Positions 12,195-24,377 of a stretch of DNA of 64,000 nt are shown piece after piece; position 1 is the stretch's first letter, and each line of letters starts with the position of its first letter. Source of the DNA: Taudactylus pleione (taxonomy: Eukaryota > Chordata > Amphibia > Anura > Myobatrachidae); the NCBI GenBank assembly GCA_031769625.1, contig JAUIMM010000722.1, positions 372,001-436,000 on the forward strand, in the 5' to 3' direction. The translations under genes and the position numbers were made by a program. The notes under the pieces are model-generated. The model was not told the DNA's origin. It did not search any database and saw only the letters and a list, made by a program, of their open reading frames with translations.

Positions 12195-14240
12195 TTTAAG
12201 TCAATTGAGATTTTTTTTTGCTTTAAATGCTTGCAGTTTTTGATCCATTTGGTCTACAATTATGCGACCAGTATCGCTGGAAAGCCCTTGTTCACAGCTA
12301 CCTCCACACCAATTTTGGGCCATTTTGACAATCAGGAGGAGGAGAAACAGCTGGTCAAAGATAGGGTTCCTAGGCTCCTCTGGTCCCGCTTCCAAAAATG
12401 CATGGAAAGACCTTTTTCAGAGCTACCTTCACACCGATTTTGGGCCATTATAACCACCATGCAGCGGAGAAATAGCCAATCAAAAGAAGGGTTCCTTGGA
12501 GAAATATACAGTTAATAGATACTTATGCTCCTCCGGTCCCACTTTAAGTCAATGGAGATTTTTTTTTGCTTTAAATGCTTGCAGTTATTGATCTATTTGG
12601 TCTACAATTATGCGACCTGTATGCCTGGAAAGCACTTGATAAGAACTACTTCCACACAGATTTTGGGCCATTTTGACTGTCAGGCTGTGGAGAAACAGCC
12701 AGTCAAAGAAAGGGTTTTTAGGCTCCTCCAGTCCACTTTAAGTAAATTAAGATTTTTTTTTTAAATGCTTGCAGTTTTTGTTCCATTTGGTCTACAATTA
12801 TGCGACCAGTATCGCTGGAAAGCCCTTGTTCACAGCTACCTCCAAACCAATTTTGGGCCATTTTGACAATCAGGAGGAGGAGAAACAGCTGGTCAAAAAT
12901 AGGGTTACTAAGCTCCTCTGGTCCCGCTTCCAAAAATGAACGAAAATACCTTTTTCAGAGCTACCTTCACACCGATTTTGGGCCATTTTAACCACCATGC
13001 AGCGGAGAAATAGCCAATCAAAAGAAGGGTTCCTTGGAGAAATGTACAGTTAATGGATACTAATGCTCCTCCGGTCCCACTTTAAGTCAATGGAGATTTT
13101 TTTTTGCTTTAAATGCTTGCAGTTTTTGATTAATTTGGTCTACAATTATGCGACCAGTATCGCTGGAAAGCACTTGTTCACAGCTACCTCCACACCAATT
13201 TTGGGCCATTTTGACAATCAGGAGGAGGAGAAACAGCTGGTCAAAGATAGGGTTCCTAGGCTCCTCTGGTCCCGCTTCCAAAAATGCATGGAAAGACCTT
13301 TTTCAGAGCTACCTTCACACTGATTTTGGGCCATTTTAACCACCATGCAGCGGAGAAATAGCCAATCAAAAGAAGGGTTCCTTGGAGAAATATACAGTTA
13401 ATGGATACTTATGCTCCTCCGGTCCCACTTTAAGTCAATGGAGATTTTTTTTTGCTTTAAATGCTTGCAGTTATTGATCCATTTGGTCTACAATTATGCG
13501 ACCAGTATGGCTGGAAAGCACTTGATAAGAACTACTTCCACACATATTTTGGGACATTTTGACTGTCAGGCAGTGGAGAAACAGCCAGTCAAAGAAAGGG
13601 TTCCTAGTCTCCTCCAGTCCACTTTAAGTCAATTGAGATTTTTTTTTGCTTTAAATGCTTACAGTTTTTGATCCATTTGGTCTACAATTATGCGACCAGT
13701 ATCGCTGGAAAGCCCTTGTTCACAGCTACCTCCACACCAATTTTGGGCCATTTTGACAATCAGGAGGAGGAGAAACAGCTGGTCAAAGATAGGGTTCCTA
13801 GGCTCCTCTGGTCCCGCTTCCAAAAATGCATGGAAAGACCTTTTTCAGAGCTACCTTCACACCGATTTTGGGCCATTATAACCACCATGCAGCGGAGAAA
13901 TAGCCAATCAAAAGAAGGGTTCCTTGGAGAAATATACAGTTAATGGATACTTATGCTCCTCCGGTCCCACTTTAAGTCAATGGAGATTTTTTTTTGCTTT
14001 AAATGCTTGCAGTTATTGATCTATTTGGTCTACAATTATGCGACCTGTATGCCTGGAAAGCACTTGATAAGAACTACTTCCACACAGATTTTGGGCCATT
14101 TTGACTGTCAGGCTGTGGAGAAACAGCCAGTCAAAGAAAGGGTTCCTAGGCTCCTCCAGTCCACTTTAAGTAAATTAAGATTTTTTTTTTAAATGCTTGC
14201 AGTTTTTGTTCCATTTGGTCTACAATTATGCGACCAGTAT
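12195..14240. repeat. Segmental copy b1 (offset 4511), about 2.05 kb
   Basis: It matches 16706-18751. The rare CAGTTAATAGATAC occurs at about 12510 and 17021 and, as far as I saw, nowhere else; GGGTTACTAAGC occurs at about 12902 and 17413. This block overlaps the 1428-bp tandem duplication, so the tandem duplication came before the longer copying event. Confidence 0.78.
12922..12945 (-). other. CENP-B box-like site with following ACGAAAA
   Basis: TCCCGCTTCCAAAAATG is followed by AACGAAAATACC instead of the usual CACGAAAA. The same variant occurs at 17433-17456, which lies in a copied block 4511 bp away. It is one step from the 11494 variant (ATGAACG versus ACGAACG). Confidence 0.4.
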
Positions 14241-15639
14241 CGCTGGAAAGCCCTTGTTCACAGCTACCTCCACACCAATTTTGGGCCATTTTGACAATCA
14301 GGAGGAGGAGAAACAGCTGGTCAAATATAGGGTTCCTAGGCTCCTCTGGTCCCGCTTCCAAAAATGCACGAAAATAACTTTTTCAGAGCTACCTTCACAC
14401 CAATTTTGGGCCATTTTAACCACCATGCAGCGGAGAAATAGCCAATCAAAAGAAGGGTTCCTTGGAGAAATATACAGTTAATGGATTCTTATGCTCCTCC
14501 GGTCCCACTTTAAGTCAATGGAGATTTTTTTTGCTTTAAATGCTTGCAGTTATTGATCCATTTGGTCTACAATTATGCGACCAGTATGGCTGGAAAGCAC
14601 TTGATAAGAACTACAATCACACAAATTTTGGGCCATTTTGACCGTCAGGCAGTGGAGAAACAGCCAGTCAAAGAAAGGGTTCCTAGGCTCCTCCAGTCCA
14701 CTTTAAGTAAATTAAGATTTTTTTTTTTAATGCTTGCAGTTATTGATCCATTTGGTCTACAATTATGCGACCAGTATGGCTGGAAAGCACTTGCTAAGAA
14801 CTACTGACAAACCAATTTTGGGCCATTTTGACTGTCAGGCAATGGAGAAACAGCCAGTCAAAGAAATGGTTCCTAGTCTCCTCCAGTCCACTTTAAGTCA
14901 ATTGAGATTTTTTTTTGCTTTAAATGCTTGCAGTTTTTGATCCATTTGGTCTACAATTATGCGACCAGTATCGCTGGAAAGCCCTTGTTCACAGCTACCT
15001 CCACACCAATTTTGGGCCATTTTGACAGTCAGGAGGAGGAGAAACAGCTGGTCAAATATAGGGTTCCTAGGCTCCTCTGGTCCCGCTTCCAAAAATGCAC
15101 GAAAATAACTTTTTCAGAGCTACCTTCACACCGATTTTGGGCCATTTTAACCACCATGCAGCGGAGAAATAGCCAATCAAAAGAAGGGTTCCTTGGAGAA
15201 ATGTACAGTTAATGGATACTTATGCTCCTCCGGTCCCACTTTAAGTCAATGGAGATTTTTTTTTGCTTTAAATGCTTGCAGTTATTGATCCATTTGGTCT
15301 ACAATTATGCGACCAGTATGGCTGGAAAGTACTTGATAAGAACTACTTCCACACAAATTATGGGCCATTTTGACTGTCAGGCAGTGGAGAAACAGCCAGT
15401 CAAAGAAAGGGTTCCTAGGCTTCTCCAGTCCACTTTAAGTAAATTAAGATTTTTTTTTTTAATGCTTGCAGTTATTGATCCATTTGGTCTACAATTATGC
15501 GACCAGTATGGCTGGAAAGCACTTGCTAAGAACTAGTGCCAAACCAATTTTGGGCCATTTTGACTGTCAGGCAATGGAGAAACAGCCAGTCAAAGAAAGG
15601 GTTCCTAGTCTCCTCCAGTCCACTTTAAGTCAATTGAGA

Positions 15640-16713
15640 TTTTTTTTTGCTTTAAATGCTTGCAGTTTTTGATCCATTTGGTCTACAATTATGCGACCAG
15701 TATCGCTGCAAAGCCCTTGTTCACAGCTACCTCCACACCAATTTTGGGCCATTTTTACAATCAGGAGGAGGAGAAACAGCTGGTCAAAGATAGGGTTCCT
15801 AGGCTCCTCTGGTCCCGCTTCCAAAAATGCACGAAAATACCTTTTTCAGAGCTACCTTCACACCAATTTTGGGCCATTTTAATCACCATGCAGCGGAGAA
15901 ATAGCCAATCAAAAGAAGGGTTCCTTGGAGAAATGTACAGTTAATGGATACTTATGCTCCTCCGGTCCCACTTTAAGTCAATGGAGATTTTTTTTTGCTT
16001 TAAATGCTTGCAGTTATTGATCCATTTGGTCTACAATTATGCGACCAATATGGCTGGAAAGCACTTGATAAGAACTACTACCACACAAATTTTGGGACAT
16101 TTTGACTGTCAGGCAGTGGAGAAACAGCCAGTCAAAGAAAGGGTTCCTAGGCTCCTCCAGTCCACTTTAAGTAAATTAAGATTTTTTTTCTTTAAATGCT
16201 TACAGTTATTGATCCATTTGGTCTACAATTGTGCGACCATTATGGCTGGAAAGCACTTGATAAGAACTACTTCCACACAAATTTTGGGCCATTTTGACTG
16301 TCAGGCTGTGGAGAAACAGCCAGTCAAAGAAAGGGTTCCTAGGCTCCTCCAGTCCACTTTATGTCAATTGAGATTTTTTTTTGCTTTAAATGCTTGCAGT
16401 TTTTGATCCATTTGGTCTACAATTATGCGACTAGTATCGCTGGAAAGCCCTTGTTCCCAGCTACATCCACACCAATTTTGGGCCATTTTGACAATCAGGA
16501 GGAGGAGAAACAGCTGGTCAAAAATAGGGTTCCTAGGCTCCTCTGGTCCCGCTTCCAAAAATGCACGAAAAGACGTTTTTCAGAGCTACCTTCACACCGA
16601 TTTTGGGCCATTTTAACCACAATGCAGCAGAGATATAGCCAATCAAAAGAAGGGTTCCTTGGAGAAATATACAGTTAATGGATACTTATGCTCCTCTGTT
16701 CCCACTTTAAGTC
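15640..16713. repeat. Segmental copy c1 (offset 3242), about 1.07 kb
   Basis: It matches 18882-19955, through L, S, S, L. Shared marks: GCTGCAAAGCCC, TACAATTGTGCGACCATT, ACTTTATGTCAATTGAG and GCGACTAGTATCGC. The copies part at AGTCAATTGAG (16711) versus AGTCAATGGAG (19953). Confidence 0.75.
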
Positions 16714-18751
16714 AATTGAGATTTTTTTTTGCTTTAAATGCTTGCAGTTTTTGATCCATTTGGTCTACAATTATGCGACCAGTATCGCTGGAAAGCCCTT
16801 GTTCACAGCTACCTCCACACCAATTTTGGGCCATTTTGACAATCAGGAGGAGGAGAAACAGCTGGTCAAAGATAGGGTTCCTAGGCTCCTCTGGTCCCGC
16901 TTCCAAAAATGCATGGAAAGACCTTTTTCAGAGCTACCTTCACACCAATTTTGGGCCATTATAACCACCATGCAGCGGAGAAATAGCCAATCAAAAGAAG
17001 GGTTCCTTGGAGAAATATACAGTTAATAGATACTTATGCTCCTCCGGTCCCACTTTAAGTCAATGGAGATTTTTTTTTGCTTTAAATGCTTGCAGTTATT
17101 GATCTATTTGGTCTACAATTATGCGACCTGTATGCCTGGAAAGCACTTGATAAGAACTACTTCCACACAGATTTTGGGCCATTTTGACTGTCAGGCTGTG
17201 GAGAAACAGCCAGTCAAAGAAAGGGTTCCTAGGCTCCTCCAGTCCACTTTAAGTAAATTAAGATTTTTTTTTTAAATGCTTGCAGTTTTTGTTCCATTTG
17301 GTCTACAATTATGCGACCAGTATCGCTGGAAAGCCCTTGTTCACAGCTACCTCCACACCAATTTTGGGCCATTTTGACAATCAGGAGGAGGAGAAACAGC
17401 TGGTCAAAAATAGGGTTACTAAGCTCCTCTGGTCCCGCTTCCAAAAATGAACGAAAATACCTTTTTCAGAGCTACCTTCACACCGATTTTGGGCCATTTT
17501 AACCACCATGCAGCGGAGAAATAGCCAATCAAAAGAAGGGTTCCTTGGAGAAATGTACAGTTAATGGATACTAATGCTCCTCCGGTCCCACTTTAAGTCA
17601 ATGGAGATTTTTTTTTGCTTTAAATGCTTGCAGTTTTTGATTAATTTGGTCTACAATTATGCGACCAGTATCGCTGGAAAGCACTTGTTCACAGCTACCT
17701 CCACACCAATTTTGGGCCATTTTGACAATCAGGAGGAGGAGAAACAGCTGGTCAAAGATAGGGTTCCTAGGCTCCTCTGGTCCCGCTTCCAAAAATGCAT
17801 GGAAAGACCTTTTTCAGAGCTACCTTCACACTGATTTTGGGCCATTTTAACCACCATGCAGCGGAGAAATAGCCAATCAAAAGAAGGGTTCCTTGGAGAA
17901 ATATACAGTTAATGGATACTTATGCTCCTCCGGTCCCACTTTAAGTCAATGGAGATTTTTTTTTGCTTTAAATGCTTGCAGTTATTGATCCATTTGGTCT
18001 ACAATTATGCGACCAGTATGGCTGGAAAGCACTTGATAAGAACTACTTCCACACATATTTTGGGACATTTTGACTGTCAGGCAGTGGTGAAACAGCCAGT
18101 CAAAGAAAGGGTTCCTAGTCTCCTCCAGTCCACTTTAAGTCAATTGAGATTTTTTTTTGCTTTAAATGCTTACAGTTTTTGATCCATTTGGTCTACAATT
18201 ATGCGACCAGTATCGCTGGAAAGCCCTTGTTCACAGCTACCTCCACACCAATTTTGGGCCATTTTGACAATCAGGAGGAGGAGAAACAGCTGGTCAAAGA
18301 TAGGGTTCCTAGGCTCCTCTGGTCCCGCTTCCAAAAATGCATGGAAAGACCTTTTTCAGAGCTACCTTCACACCGATTTTGGGCCATTATAACCACCATG
18401 CAGCGGAGAAATAGCCAATCAAAAGAAGGGTTCCTTGGAGAAATATACAGTTAATGGATACTTATGCTCCTCCGGTCCCACTTTAAGTCAATGGAGATTT
18501 TTTTTTGCTTTAAATGCTTGCAGTTATTGATCTATTTGGTCTACAATTATGCGACCTGTATGCCTGGAAAGCACTTGATAAGAACTACTTCCACACAGAT
18601 TTTGGGCCATTTTGACTGTCAGGCTGTGGAGAAACAGCCAGTCAAAGAAAGGGTTCCTAGGCTCCTCCAGTCCACTTTAAGTAAATTAAGATTTTTTTTT
18701 TAAATGCTTGCAGTTTTTGTTCCATTTGGTCTACAATTATGCGACCAGTAT
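16706..18751. repeat. Segmental copy b2 (offset 4511), about 2.05 kb
   Basis: Copy of 12195-14240. At its left edge a subfamily-B L end (CTCTGTTCCCAC) is joined to AGTCAATTGAG, which normally follows S; this marks the junction near 16705-16715. At its right edge the module at 18708 switches to another monomer type. CAGTGGTGAAAC near 18085 is private to this copy. Confidence 0.78.
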
Positions 18752-18901
18752 GGCTGGAAAGCACTTGCTAAGAACTACTGACAAACCAATTTTGGGCCAT
18801 TTTGACTGTCAGGCAATGGAGAAACAGCCAGTCAAAGAAATGGTTCCTAGTCTCCTCCAGTCCACTTTAAGTCAATTGAGATATTTTTTTGCTTTAAATG
18901 C
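18708..18901. repeat. Chimeric S: L front, S body
   Basis: The front GCAGTTTTTGTTCC is otherwise seen only in the L modules at 12769, 14197 and 17280. The body is the GGCTGGAAAGCACTTGCTAAG monomer with AAATGGTTCC, as at 14734. The switch lies roughly in 18722-18751. Confidence 0.7.
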
Positions 18902-19955
18902 TTGCAGTTTTTGATCCATTTGGTCTACAATTATGCGACCAGTATCGCTGCAAAGCCCTTGTTCACAGCTACCTCCACACCAATTTTGGGCCATTTTTAC
19001 AATCAGGAGGAGGAGAAACAGCTGGTCAAAGATAGGGTTCCTAGGCTCCTCTGGTCCCGCTTCCAAAAATGCACGAAAATACCTTTTTCAGAGCTACCTT
19101 CACACCAATTTTGGGCCATTTTAATCACCATGCAGCGGAGAAATAGCCAATCAAAAGAAGGGTTCCTTGGAGAAATGTACAGTTAATGGATACTTATGCT
19201 CCTCCGGTCCCACTTTAAGTCAATGGAGATTTTTTTTTGCTTTAAATGCTTGCAGTTATTGATCCATTTGGTCTACAATTATGCGACCAATATGGCTGGA
19301 AAGCACTTGATAAGAACTACTACCACACAAATTTTGGGACATTTTGACTGTCAGGCAGTGGAGAAACAGCCAGTCAAAGAAAGGGTTCCTAGGCTCCTCC
19401 AGTCCACTTTAAGTAAATTAAGATTTTTTTTCTTTAAATGCTTACAGTTATTGATCCATTTGGTCTACAATTGTGCGACCATTATGGCTGGAAAGCACTT
19501 GATAAGAACTACTTCCACACAAATTTTGGGCCATTTTGACTGTCAGGCTGTGGAGAAACAGCCAGTCAAAGAAAGGGTTCCTAGGCTCCTCCAGTCCACT
19601 TTATGTCAATTGAGATTTTTTTTTGCTTTAAATGCTTGCAGTTTTTGATCCATTTGGTCTACAATTATGCGACTAGTATCGCTGGAAAGCCCTTGTTCCC
19701 AGCTACATCCACACCAATTTTGGGCCATTTTGACAATCAGGAGGAGGAGAAACAGCTGGTCAAAAATAGGGTTCCTAGGCTCCTCTGGTCCCGCTTCCAA
19801 AAATGCACGAAAAGACGTTTTTCAGAGCTACCTTCACACCGATTTTGGGCCATTTTAACCACAATGCAGCAGAGATATAGCCAATCAAAAGAAGGGTTCC
19901 TTGGAGAAATATACAGTTAATGGATACTTATGCTCCTCTGTTCCCACTTTAAGTC
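18882..19955. repeat. Segmental copy c2 (offset 3242)
   Basis: Second copy of 15640-16713. It is itself the start of the larger block 18900-21690 copied again 4596 bp later, so this L-S-S-L segment is present at least four times (15660, 18902, 22380 and 23498). Confidence 0.75.
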
Positions 19956-21690
19956 AATGGAGATTTTTTTATTGCTTTAAATGCTTGCAGTTATTGATCC
20001 ATTTGGTCTACAATTATGCGACCAGTATGGCTGGAGAGCACTTGATAAGAACTACTTCCACACAAATTTTGGGCCATTTTGACTGTCAGGCAGTGGAGAA
20101 ACAGCCAGTCAAAGAAAGGGTTCCTAGGCTCCTCCAGTCCACTTTAAGTAAATTAAGATTTTTTTTTCTTTAAATGCTTACAGTTATTGATCCATTTGGT
20201 CTACAATTATGCGACCATTATGGCTGGAAAACACTTGATAAGAACTACTTCCACACCAATTTTGGGCCATTTTGACTTTCAGGTAGTGGAGAAACAGCCA
20301 GTCAAAGAAAGGGTTCCTAGGCTCCTCCAGTCCACTTTAAGTAAATTAAGATTTTTTTTTCTTAAAATGCATGCAGTTTTTGATCCATTTGGTCTACAAT
20401 TATGCGACCAGTATGGCTGGAAAGCACTTGATAAGAACTACTTCCAAACCAATTTTGGGCCATTTTGACTGTCAGGCAGTGGAGAAACAGCCAGTCAAAG
20501 AAAGGGTTCCTAGTCTCCTCCAGTCCACTTTAAGTCAATTGAGATTATTTTTTGCTTTAAATGCTTGCAGTTTTTGATCCATTTGGTCTACAATTATGCG
20601 ACCAGTATCGCTGGAACGCCCTTGTTCCCAGCTACATCCACACCAATTTTGGGCCATTTTGACAATCAGGAGGAGGAGAAACAGCTGGTCAAAAATAGGG
20701 TTCCTAGGCTCCTCTGGTCCCGCTTCCAAAAATGCACGAAAAGACGTTTTTCAGAGCTACCTTCACACCGATTTTGGGCCATTTTAACCACAATGCAGCA
20801 GAGATAAAGCCAATCAAAAGAAGGGTTCCTTGGAGAAATATACAGTTAATGGATACTTATGCTCCTCTGTTCCCACTTTAAGTCAATGGAGATTTTTTTT
20901 TTGCTTTAAATGCTTGCAGTTATTGATCCATTTGGTCTACAATTATGCGACCAGTATGGCTGGAGAGCACTTGATAAGAACTACTTCCACACAAATTTTG
21001 GGCCATTTTGACTGTCAGGCAGTGGAGAAACAGCCAGTCAAAGAAAGGGTTCCTAGGCTCCTCCAGTCCACTTTAAGTAAATTAAGATTTTTATTTCTTT
21101 AAATGCTTACAGTTATTGATCCATTTGGTCTACAATTTTGCGACCATTATGGCTGGAAAACACTTGATAAGAACTACTTCCAAACCAATTTTGGGCCATT
21201 TTGACTTTCAGGTAGTGGAGAAACAGCCAGTCAAAGAAAGGGTTCCTAGGCTCCTCCAGTCCACTTTAAGTAAATTAAGATTTTTTTTTCTTAAAATGCA
21301 TGCAGTTTTTGATCCATTTGGTCTACAATTATGCGACCTGTATCGCTGGAAAGCTATTGTTCACAGCTACCTCCACACCAATTTTGGGCCATTTTGACAA
21401 TCAGGAGGAGGAGAAACAGCTGGTCAAAGATAGGGTTCCTAGGCTCCTCAGGACCCGCTTCCAAAAATGCACGAAAATACCTTTTTCAGAGCTACCTTCA
21501 CACCGATTTTGGGCCGTTTTAATCACCATGCAGCAGAGAAATAGCCAATCAAAAGAAGGGTTCCTTGGAGAAATATACAGTTAATGGATACTTATGCTCC
21601 TCCGGTCCCACTCTAAGTCAATGTAGATTTTTTTTTGCTTTACATGCTTGCAGTTAATGATCCATTTGGTCTACAATTATGCGACCAGTA
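18900..21690. repeat. Segmental copy d1 (offset 4596), about 2.8 kb
   Basis: It matches 23496-26286. Shared marks include GAGATTATTTTTTGC, GGAACGCCC, GAGATAAAGCC, AATGTAGATT and the GCTTTACATGC to TTAATGATCC front. The copies part inside modules 21648 and 26244, after GCGACCAGTAT: L follows in the first, S in the second. Confidence 0.78.
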
Positions 21691-21995
21691 TCGCTGGAAA
21701 GCCCTTGTTCACAGCTACCTCCACACCAATTTTGGGCCATTTTGACAATCAGGAGGAGGAGAAACAGCTGGTCAAATATAGGGTTCCTAGGCTCCTCTGG
21801 TCCCGCTTCCAAAAATGCACGAAAATAACTTTTTCCAAGCTACCTTCACACCGATTTTGGGCCATTTTAACCACCATGCAGCGGAGAAATAGCCAATCAA
21901 AAGAAGGGTTCCTTGGAGAAATGTACAGTTAATGGATACTTATGCTCCTCCGGTCCCACTTTAAGTCAATGGAGATTTTTTTTTGCTTTAAATGC
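21648..21995. repeat. Chimeric L: TTAATGATCC front, L body
   Basis: The front (GCTTTACATGC, TTAATGATCC) elsewhere leads into S modules, for example at 26244 and 31188. Here GTATCGCTGGAAAGCCC and a full L follow. The preceding AATGTAGATT is shared only with 26216, which ties the two loci to one ancestor before the switch. Confidence 0.72.
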
Positions 21996-22141
21996 TTGCA
22001 GTTATTGATCCATTTGGTCTACAATTATGCGACCAGTATGGCTGGAAAGTACTTGATAAGAACTACTTCCACACAAATTTTGGGCCATTTTGACTGTCAG
22101 GCAGTGGAGAAACAGCCAGTCAAAGAAAGGGTTCCTAGGCT

Positions 22142-24377
22142 TCTCCAGTCCACTTTAAGTAAATTAAGATTTTTTTTTTTAATGCTTGCAGTTATTGATC
22201 CATTTGGTCTACAATTATGCGACCAGTATGGCTGGAAAGCACTTGCTAAGAACTAGTGCCAAACCAATTTTGGGCCATTTTGACTGTCAGGCAATGGAGA
22301 AACAGCCAGTCAATGAAAGGGTTCCTAGTCTCCTCCAGTCCACTTTAAGTCAATTGAGATTTTTTTTTGCTTTAAATGCTTGCAGTTTTTGATCCATTTG
22401 GTCTACAATTATGAGACCAGTATCGCTGCAAAGCCCTTGTTCACAGCTACCTCCACACCAATTTTGGGCCATTTTTACCATCAGGAGGAGGAGAAACAGC
22501 TGGTCAAAGATAGGGTTCCTAGGCTCCTCTGGTCCCGCTTCCAAAAATGCACGAAAATACCTTTTTCAGAGCTACCTTCACACCAATTTTGGGCCATTTT
22601 AATCACCATGCAGCGGAGAAATAGCCAATCAAAAGAAGGGTTCCTTGGAGAAATGTACAGTTAATGGATACTTATGCTCCTCCGGTCCCACTTTAAGTCA
22701 ATGGAGATTTTTTTTTGCTTTAAATGCTTGCAGTTATTGATCCATTTGGTCTACAATTATGCGACCAATAAGGCTGGAAAGCACTTGATAAGAACTACTA
22801 CCACACAAATTTTGGGACATTTTGACTGTCAGGCAGTGGAGAAACAGCCAGTCAAAGAAAGGGTTCCTAGGCTCCTCCAGTCCACTTTAAGTAAATTAAG
22901 ATTTTTTTTCTTTAAATGCTTACAGTTATTGATCCATTTGGTCTACAATTGTGCGACCATTATGGCTGGAAAGCACTTGATAAGAACTACTTCCACACAA
23001 ATTTTGGGCCATTTTGACTGTCAGGCTGTGGAGAAACAGCCAGTCAAAGAAAGGGTTCCTAGGCTCCTCCAGTCCACTTTATGTCAATTGAGATTTTTTT
23101 TTGCTTTAAATGCTTGCAGTTTTTGATCCATTTGGTCTACAATTATGCGACTAGTATCGCTGGAAAGCGCTTGTTCCCAGCTACATCCACACCAATTTTG
23201 GGCCATTTTGACAATCAGGAGGAGGAGAAACAGCTGGTCAAAAATAGGGTTCCTAGGCTTCTCCAGTCCACTTTAAGTAAATTAAGATTTTTTTTTTTAA
23301 TGCTTGCAGTTATTGATCCATTTGGTCTACAATTATGCGACCAGTATGGCTGGAAAGCACTTGCTAAGAACTAGTGCCAAACCAATTTTGGGCCATTTTG
23401 ACTGTCAGGCAATGGAGAAACAGCCAGTCAATGAAAGGGTTCCTAGTCTCCTCCAGTCCACTTTAAGTCAATTGAGATTTTTTTTTGCTTTAAATGCTTG
23501 CAGTTTTTGATCCATTTGGTCTACAATTATGAGACCAGTATCGCTGCAAAGCCCTTGTTCACAGCTACCTCCACACCAATTTTGGGCCATTTTTACAATC
23601 AGGAGGAGGAGAAACAGCTGGTCAAAGATAGGGTTCCTAGGCTCCTCTGGTCCCGCTTCCAAAAATGCACGAAAATACCTTTTTCAGAGCTACCTTCACA
23701 CCAATTTTGGGCCATTTTAATCACCATGCAGCGGAGAAATAGCCAATCAAAAGAAGGGTTCCTTGGAGAAATGTACAGTTAATGGATACTTATGCTCCTC
23801 CGGTCCCACTTTAAGTCAATGGAGATTTTTTTTTGCTTTAAATGCTTGCAGTTATTGATCCATTTGGTCTACAATTATGCGACCAATAAGGCTGGAAAGC
23901 ACTTGATAAGAACTACTACCACACAAATTTTGGGACATTTTGACTGTCAGGCAGTGGAGAAACAGCCAGTCAAAGAAAGGGTTCCTAGGCTCCTCCAGTC
24001 CACTTTAAGTAAATAAAGATTTTTTTTCTTTAAATGCTTACAGTTATTGATCCATTTGGTCTACAATTGTGCGACCATTATGGCTGGAAAGCACTTGATA
24101 AGAACTACTTCCACACAAATTTTGGGCCATTTTGACTGTCAGGCTGTGGAGAAACAGCCAGTCAAAGAAAGGGTTCCTAGGCTCCTCCAGTCCACTTTAT
24201 GTCAATTGAGATTTTTTTTTGCTTTAAATGCTTGCAGTTTTTGATCCATTTGGTCTACAATTATGCGACTAGTATCGCTGGAAAGCGCTTGTTCCCAGCT
24301 ACATCCACACCAATTTTGGGCCATTTTGACAATCAGGAGGAGGAGAAACAGCTGGTCAAAAATAGGGTTCCTAGGCT
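22142..24377. repeat. Tandem duplication, period 1118 bp
   Basis: 22142-23259 recurs at 23260-24377. Both copies have CAATGAAAGGG, ATGAGACCAGTATCGCTGC, CCAATAAGGCTGG and GAAAGCGCTTGTTCCC. The join is a chimeric module (23114) and the exchange lies within a 14-base stretch shared by both parents. Differences between copies are very few (ACCATCAGG near 22478 versus ACAATCAGG; AAATAAAG near 24012), which points to a very recent unequal exchange. Confidence 0.85.
23114..23303. repeat. Chimeric module: L front, S end, lacks b half
   Basis: It begins as L1 (GCGACTAGTATCGC, GAAAGCGCTTG, GGAGGAGG, CTGGTCAAAAATAGGG) and ends as S (GGCTTCTCCAGTCC, AGTAAATTAAG). The junction lies in AGGGTTCCTAGGCT at 23246-23259, which matches 22128-22141 in S21996. 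It is the crossover point of the 1118-bp tandem duplication, and the only module of its kind in the window. Confidence 0.88.

Larger units (their letters stand above)
11395..14320. repeat. Tandem duplication, period 1428 bp
   Basis: The sequence from about 11395 to 12892 recurs 1428 bp later (about 12823-14320). Marks in both copies are CTAAGCTCCTCTGG, AACGAAAATACC, GAAATGTACAG, ACTAATGCTCC and GGAAAGCACTTGTTCAC. The unit is L-S-L-S-L. Differences include GCGATCC at 11822 (GGGTTCC elsewhere), CCAGGCAGC near 11917, TAATAGAT near 12515 and GGTTTTTAGG near 12715. Confidence 0.75.
8029..16007. repeat. Module map, part 2
   Basis: Landmarks as in part 1: S8029, S8220, L8414, S8761, S8952, L9146, S9494, S9685, L9879, S10227, L10419, S10767, S10957, S11151, L11341, L11689, S12037, L12231, S12579, L12769, L13117, S13465, L13659, S14007, L14197, S14544, S14734, L14928, S15276, S15466, L15660. 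Two L-L adjacencies lie here (11341/11689 and 12769/13117). The three S modules at 10767-11340 form the only LSSS unit seen in region 1. Confidence 0.92.
1..16690. repeat. Array region 1, subfamily A
   Basis: Nearly all L modules end with CTCCGGTCCCACTTTAAG and carry CTTGTTCACAGCTACCTCC and GCAGCGGAGAAATAGCC. Diagnostic S variants are the GTATGCCTGGAAAGC type, the GGAAAGTACTTGATAAG type, the CACTTGCTAAGAACTACTG type and the CACATATTTTGGGACATT type. None of the B markers GGCTGGAGAGC, TGCATGCAG or TTATTTCTTT occurs here. The order of units is mainly LS and LSS. Subfamily B first shows near 16.45 kb (TTCCCAGCTACATCC), and its CTCTGTTCCCAC marker first appears at about 16693. Confidence 0.85.
16008..24037. 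repeat. Module map, part 3
   Basis: Landmarks: S16008, S16200, L16394, L16742, S17090, L17280, L17628, S17976, L18170, S18518, S18708, L18902, S19250, S19442, L19636, S19985, S20178, S20371, L20565, S20914, S21107, L21300, L21648, S21996, S22186, L22380, S22728, S22920, chimera 23114, S23304, L23498, S23846. L-L adjacencies are at 16394/16742, 17280/17628 and 21300/21648. The 190-bp chimera at 23114 begins as L and ends as S. Confidence 0.92.

Noticed and set aside
11851..12515. TCAATTGA and CCTAGG palindromes as regulatory sites
   Set aside because: They are part of the repeat consensus and short enough to be incidental. They were used only as markers for the module ends.
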